NCBI GenBank assembly: GCA_036266155.1
Contig: DATANR010000168.1
Coordinates: forward strand, 1 to 64,000
Direction: 5' to 3'
DNA from: SIAJ01 sp036266155
Lineage (GTDB): Bacteria > Planctomycetota > Planctomycetia > Gemmatales > Gemmataceae
Length of the DNA stretch: 64,000 nucleotides
Shown: in pieces, positions 60,826-64,000 of the stretch
How positions within the stretch are numbered: the stretch's first letter is position 1
Layout: every line of letters begins with the position of its first letter
Notes under the pieces: model-generated
Databases searched by the model: none
What the model was told of the DNA's origin: nothing
The model's input: only the letters and a program-made list of their open reading frames with translations
Program-made: the position numbers and the translations under genes

Positions 60826-61391
60826 TCGTCGTCCCCTTCCGGCTTCGGCGCCGGCTTTTTTGGCTGAAACGACGGAATCGCCAACACGTCGGGCGGCAGG
60901 TGCAACCAGTGTTTCACAACCGTCGCGTCGGCCGATGGCGCGCGTCCCGCTGGCTTCGACTCCGGCAGCATGTCGATGCCCCAACGCAACACGTCGCGCT
61001 TCTGGCGGTACATGTGCGCCAACTCAATCGCTTCCTCATCGCGGGCCGGCTTCTCATTCTTGGTGACTTGCACTCGATCGGGTTCCGGCGAGGGCGGCAG
61101 CACAAGCGCTGGTTGCTCGTGGTAGACGGTGATGGTGCGATCGACGTACTGCGTCTCCGGCGTGCTCGGGGCGATCAGAAAGGCCGCGAGCACGAACGAC
61201 AATGCCGCGAACGTGCCGGCGACCGACGGCCAGACCCAGGGCGCGAGCCGCGGAGCCACGGCGGCCTTGCCCGCTTCGAAGAGCAGCGCGTCGCGGCTCA
61301 GGTGCGGCGGCTGCGGGGCGAGCCGCTGGAGCGCGTCGGCGAACGGGGCCAGGTCGGAGGCCGGATTCAAATCGTCTTGCCGGTCGGGCAT
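60822..61391 (-). CDS. Single-pass membrane protein, probable anti-sigma partner
   Basis: 189 residues from ATG 61391. The N-terminal 45 residues are cytoplasmic in type ('LAPFADALQRLAPQPPHLSR'), one transmembrane helix follows ('VAGTFAALSFVLAAFLIAP', about 54-72), then a Pro-rich outer part. It overlaps the sigma gene by 25 bases and the 480-residue gene by 4. This order is that of anti-sigma factors, though no ZAS zinc motif is visible, so the role is inferred from position. Confidence 0.75.
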   Translation of the reverse strand: MPDRQDDLNPASDLAPFADALQRLAPQPPHLSRDALLFEAGKAAVAPRLAPWVWPSVAGTFAALSFVLAAFLIAPSTPETQYVDRTITVYHEQPALVLPPSPEPDRVQVTKNEKPARDEEAIELAHMYRQKRDVLRWGIDMLPESKPAGRAPSADATVVKHWLHLPPDVLAIPSFQPKKPAPKPEGDDE

Positions 61392-61861
61392 GGAGCACCC
61401 ATCTTGTGGCGGAGCGCCGCGACGCCGGCGGCATAGCGCCGCCAACACGTCGCGGCCGAGCCGCCGGTCAGTTCTGCAATCTGTTCGAACGTTAAGCCGC
61501 CCCACAAATGGGCGACGATGATTTCCCGCTGGTTCAAGGGCAGCGACGCGAGCGCATCCGTGGCCGTCTGAGCGTCGAGGCCGGCCTGATCCTCCACCGG
61601 CGTGAACCAGAGCGCCGCTCGCGCGGCCACCTTGCCCTCGTGGTTCTGCCGCCGTCGCTCTGAACGCGACTCGCTGATCGCCCGGTTGCGCACGGCCCGA
61701 TACATCCAGGCGACCGGATGCATCGGCGCTTCCTTCTGCCGAGCCAGCTTGATGAACGCTTCCTGAACCACGTCTTCGGGCGCGTGACACCACTGCCGCG
61801 CGTACAACACGAGCGCGGGCAAGTAGCGATCGAGCAAGTAGCCTAGATGGTCAGGGTCCAT
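61367..61861 (-). CDS. ECF-family RNA polymerase sigma factor
   Basis: 164 residues from ATG 61861 (a GTG at 61912 is possible). Region 2 reads 'CHAPEDVVQEAFIKLARQ' and 'AWMYRAVRNRAISESRSERR', where the -10 element is recognised. Region 4 reads 'LPLNQREIIVAHLWGGLTFE' and ends in a helix-turn-helix 'GSAATCWRRYAAGVAALR'. The length fits a minimal ECF factor. It heads a three-gene operon with the membrane protein and the secreted protein, so it probably regulates an envelope response. Confidence 0.92.
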   Translation of the reverse strand: MDPDHLGYLLDRYLPALVLYARQWCHAPEDVVQEAFIKLARQKEAPMHPVAWMYRAVRNRAISESRSERRRQNHEGKVAARAALWFTPVEDQAGLDAQTATDALASLPLNQREIIVAHLWGGLTFEQIAELTGGSAATCWRRYAAGVAALRHKMGAPCPTGKTI

Positions 61862-62066
61862 CGCCTGTATGACGCCCCCGTAGGGTGAGCATTTCACGAC
61901 GCGTTGCTGCACAATACGAAACTGATTTCGTGCTAATGTTCTTACATTGCCAGAAAGGTTGCCAACGCGCTACCACATGTTGGCCACCTTTGGTCGACAA
62001 TTTCGCCGTATCTGATTATGAAGATAGATGTTCCGTTGATTCTGGGCGAACAGAAATTGTAGCGCA

Positions 62067-62753
62067 ATGAACCCCCCTTCGAAGCCCAATTCGAGGCCGG
62101 TCTTCCAGCCGCTCGGCGACCAGGCGGTGCTAGCTTACTTGCAGGACGAAAAGAACGCGCAGGCGTTTGCGGCAACGATTCGCAACTCGGACTTCACTTG
62201 GCTCGTTGACGTGGTTCCCGCGTATGCCAGTGTCGGAGTCTACTTCGACTCTGGCCGGATCGGTTCGAAAGAAGTCCGCAAAGCCTTGACACAGTTGCGA
62301 ATTGCGAAGCGAATCGATTCGATCGGTCGGACACACGTGATTCCCTGCTGTTACGAATTCCAGCTGGATCTCGCTCGCGTGGCGGAGCACACGAGCCTAT
62401 CCGCGGACCAGGTGATCGAAGCGCACACGGCGCAACCTTATACGGCCCATGCGATTGGGTTCTGTCCCGGCTTCCCATATCTTGGCTATCTGCCAAAAAA
62501 ACTGACCGGTGTGCCTCGCCTTCCAACTCCTCGACTTCGCGTCGAACCGGGCAGCGTCGGCCTGACCGGCCGGCAGACCGGCGTCTACCCGCTGGCTCGA
62601 CCTGGCGGCTGGAACATCATTGGCCGCACGCCTTTAGAACTCGTAAACGTCGCCGACGGCTACTTCCCACTACGGGTTGGCGACCGCATCCAGTTCCAAC
62701 GGATCGACGATCGCGAATATGAACATTTGAAGGGGAATCGCCTACCGACGTAA
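62067..62753 (+). CDS. 5-oxoprolinase subunit B-like (PxpB/KipI) protein
   Basis: 228 residues: 'PVFQPLGDQAVLAYLQDE' at the start, 'HVIPCCYEFQLDLARVAEH', the strongly conserved 'GFCPGFPYLGYL' and 'RLPTPRLRVEPGSVGLTGRQ', and 'GGWNIIGRTP'. PxpB works with PxpA and PxpC to open 5-oxoproline using ATP; KipI relatives inhibit sporulation kinases. Neither PxpA nor PxpC is next to it here, only a DUF72 gene, so the partner genes may be elsewhere. It is divergent from the sigma operon. Confidence 0.88.
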   Translation: MNPPSKPNSRPVFQPLGDQAVLAYLQDEKNAQAFAATIRNSDFTWLVDVVPAYASVGVYFDSGRIGSKEVRKALTQLRIAKRIDSIGRTHVIPCCYEFQLDLARVAEHTSLSADQVIEAHTAQPYTAHAIGFCPGFPYLGYLPKKLTGVPRLPTPRLRVEPGSVGLTGRQTGVYPLARPGGWNIIGRTPLELVNVADGYFPLRVGDRIQFQRIDDREYEHLKGNRLPT

Positions 62754-62785
62754 CGGATGGGAGGGTCGTGAGTTAAAATGCAATT

Positions 62786-63634
62786 ATGAGCTTGAATCCG
62801 ATTCCCGTCTGGATCGGAACCGCCGGGTACGCTTGGCCCGAGTGGGTCGGTCCGTTCTACCCGGACGGCACGTCGCTCGAACGGATGCCGCGTTTCTACG
62901 CCACGCAGTTTCCCTGCGTCGAAATCAACTCCACCTTCTATCGCTCGCCGACGCCGGGCCAGCTTGCTCGCCTCGCCGACCGCACAGCCCCCGGCTTTCA
63001 GTTTTCGCTGAAGGTGCCGCGTACGGTCAGTCACGAGCACCGCGTGCAAGCATTGAAGCCGTTCAAGAAGGCCGCCGACGAATTGGCGGCACGTCATCGG
63101 CTGATTGGCTTCATTCTGCAATTCCCCGAGACTTTCCACGACACGCCGGCCCATCGCGACTGGGTGATGCGCATCGCCGACAGCCTGTGGCCGTACGCGA
63201 CATGGGTTGAGTTCCGCCATCGTTCGTGGGTGCGCCCGCATCTGGGCGACTGGCTCCGCGAGCGCCGGCTCGAACTGGCGTCGATCGATGTGCCGAACTT
63301 GCCGGCTCTCTTCCCACGCGGACTGATCGATCCGCGCACGACGCGTGTCTACGCCCGCCTGCACTCGCGGATCGAGGCGAACTGGTTTCACCCCGGCAAG
63401 GTTCGTTACGACTACGACTATCCGGACGATGTGCTGCGTGAATGGATTGCGAGCCTTGTCTCCGCCGCGCCGCGGCTCACGGACGTGCATCTCTTCTTTA
63501 ACAACTGCCACGGAATGCAGGGCGTCAACAACGCCCGCCGCATGGCCGAGTTGATCCAGACCGAAGCCCCCTGCCTCGAAGTCGTCGACCCGCCGGGTAT
63601 TCCTGTTCCGGTGCAAGGGACGCTGTTTGAATAG
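62786..63634 (+). CDS. DUF72 family protein
   Basis: 282 residues with DUF72 hallmarks: 'IGTAGYAWPEWVGPFYPDG' at the start, 'FPCVEINSTFYRSPTPGQ', 'FQFSLKVPRTVSHEH', 'VEFRHRSWVRP' and the end 'LFFNNCHGMQGVNNARRMAE'. The fold is a TIM barrel of unknown activity, widespread in bacteria and sometimes linked to DNA or nucleotide metabolism. It follows the PxpB-like gene by 32 bases and is probably in the same transcript. Confidence 0.9.
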   Translation: MSLNPIPVWIGTAGYAWPEWVGPFYPDGTSLERMPRFYATQFPCVEINSTFYRSPTPGQLARLADRTAPGFQFSLKVPRTVSHEHRVQALKPFKKAADELAARHRLIGFILQFPETFHDTPAHRDWVMRIADSLWPYATWVEFRHRSWVRPHLGDWLRERRLELASIDVPNLPALFPRGLIDPRTTRVYARLHSRIEANWFHPGKVRYDYDYPDDVLREWIASLVSAAPRLTDVHLFFNNCHGMQGVNNARRMAELIQTEAPCLEVVDPPGIPVPVQGTLFE

Positions 63635-63747
63635 GGACGCATTCAACGTTTCGGCTCGAATGCGTCCTCATTGCGATCAACTAACAGAGCGAGTAGAGTG
63701 AGTGCGTGGCTCGTGCTGTCTCGCCGTTCTTTTCTTTCGTGTGTTGA

Positions 63748-64000
63748 ATGATCGCTAGTAGCTTCCTTTCCGGATGGGATCGTGCGATGGCTGCCGCGGA
63801 AGACGTCAAAGATCGTCTCCGCCGAGCAGCAGCCGCGCTCGAGGCGGGCGGCATTCCCTACGCCGTGGTCGGCGGCAACGCGGTTGCCGAATGGGTCGGC
63901 TCCGTCGACCGGGCCGCCGTCCGCACGACGCGCGATGTTGACATCTTGTTGCGGCGCTCGGATCTTGAAGCGGCCAAGGTTGCCATGGCAGCGGCCGGGT
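63748..64000 (+). CDS. Nucleotidyltransferase-type protein, N-terminal part (runs off the window)
   Basis: The frame from ATG 63748 stays open to the end and encodes 84 residues. It contains 'AALEAGGIPYAVVGGNAVAE' followed by 'AAVRTTRDVDILLRRSDL'. The 'VVGG' helix start and 'TRDVDILL' (two metal-binding Asp residues) are the signature of MNT/AbiEii-type nucleotidyltransferases, which transfer AMP or another nucleotide to a protein or RNA and often act as toxins or antitoxins. An alternative ATG is at 63787. The rest of the gene is outside the window. Confidence 0.75.
   Translation, partial: MIASSFLSGWDRAMAAAEDVKDRLRRAAAALEAGGIPYAVVGGNAVAEWVGSVDRAAVRTTRDVDILLRRSDLEAAKVAMAAAG

Noticed and set aside
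61392..61793. A 134-codon extension of the anti-sigma-like protein.
   Set aside because: It is a shadow of the sigma factor gene in another frame; the protein's recognisable part starts at 61391.

Overview
The window looks like a chromosome segment from a planctomycete, most likely of the Gemmataceae. Typical planctomycete families recur: DUF1559 prepilin-like proteins, a DUF1080 protein, PQQ/WD40 beta-propellers, a very large surface protein with NHL, cadherin-like and Ig-like repeats, and an ECF sigma factor with a short secreted-protein operon. No ribosomal or housekeeping cluster is present to fix the species, so the placement rests on family content.

Layout. 1-6.2 kb: end of a WD40 protein, a GNAT acetyltransferase and a GH20 hexosaminidase with a passenger-like repeat tail. 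6.5-14.8 kb: small, mostly minus-strand genes for membrane, envelope and stress-type proteins (DUF3309, glycine-zipper/lysine-rich protein, M48 lipoprotein, DUF892 ferritin-like protein, PRC-barrel, iron permease-like, cupin), several with clear terminators. 14.9-16.9 kb: a response regulator and a hybrid histidine kinase whose sensor end is cut off. 16.9-17.5 kb: a scar with a truncated transposase joined to a truncated nucleotide-sugar dehydrogenase. 17.5-40.6 kb: a visibly more G+C-rich biosynthetic island. 40.6-41.9 kb: gene-free scar with a tRNA-Pro 3' half and a second copy of a roughly 50-bp repeat from the left border. 41.9-47.5 kb: five tightly packed genes (PhyH oxygenase, MFS carrier, two ArsI-like dioxygenase/methyltransferase-tail fusions, PQQ propeller). 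47.6-64 kb: surface protein, DUF1559 proteins, PQQ protein, HD/kinase, TrmB-like enzyme, DUF1080, ECF sigma operon, PxpB-like, DUF72 and the start of a nucleotidyltransferase.

The island is the main object of interest. Two divergent operons share a short promoter region near 36.55 kb. The long minus-strand operon encodes a 2351-residue synthase ordered (two NMO/PfaD-type barrels)-KS-AT-ACP-KR, an AT-DH protein, a free ACP, a MurG-like/GT-A fused glycosyltransferase, a GT1 glycosyltransferase, a YdjC-type deacetylase, a TauD-type oxygenase, a methyltransferase and an ABC exporter with an HMA-like N-terminus. It ends in a nucleotide-sugar dehydrogenase destroyed by the insertion sequence. The plus-strand operon encodes a GIPC-transferase-like propeller, a GT4 glycosyltransferase, an isopropylmalate/homocitrate synthase-like enzyme and a methyltransferase. 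Together they suggest an iterative PUFA-synthase-like lipid or polyketide system whose acyl product is glycosylated, deacetylated, oxidised, methylated and exported. The product itself is inference; no thioesterase, KS-CLF protein or phosphopantetheinyl transferase is visible here.

Start sites were chosen from Shine-Dalgarno matches, ATGA/GTGA overlaps and signal peptides. No database search could be run, so family names come from recognised motifs.
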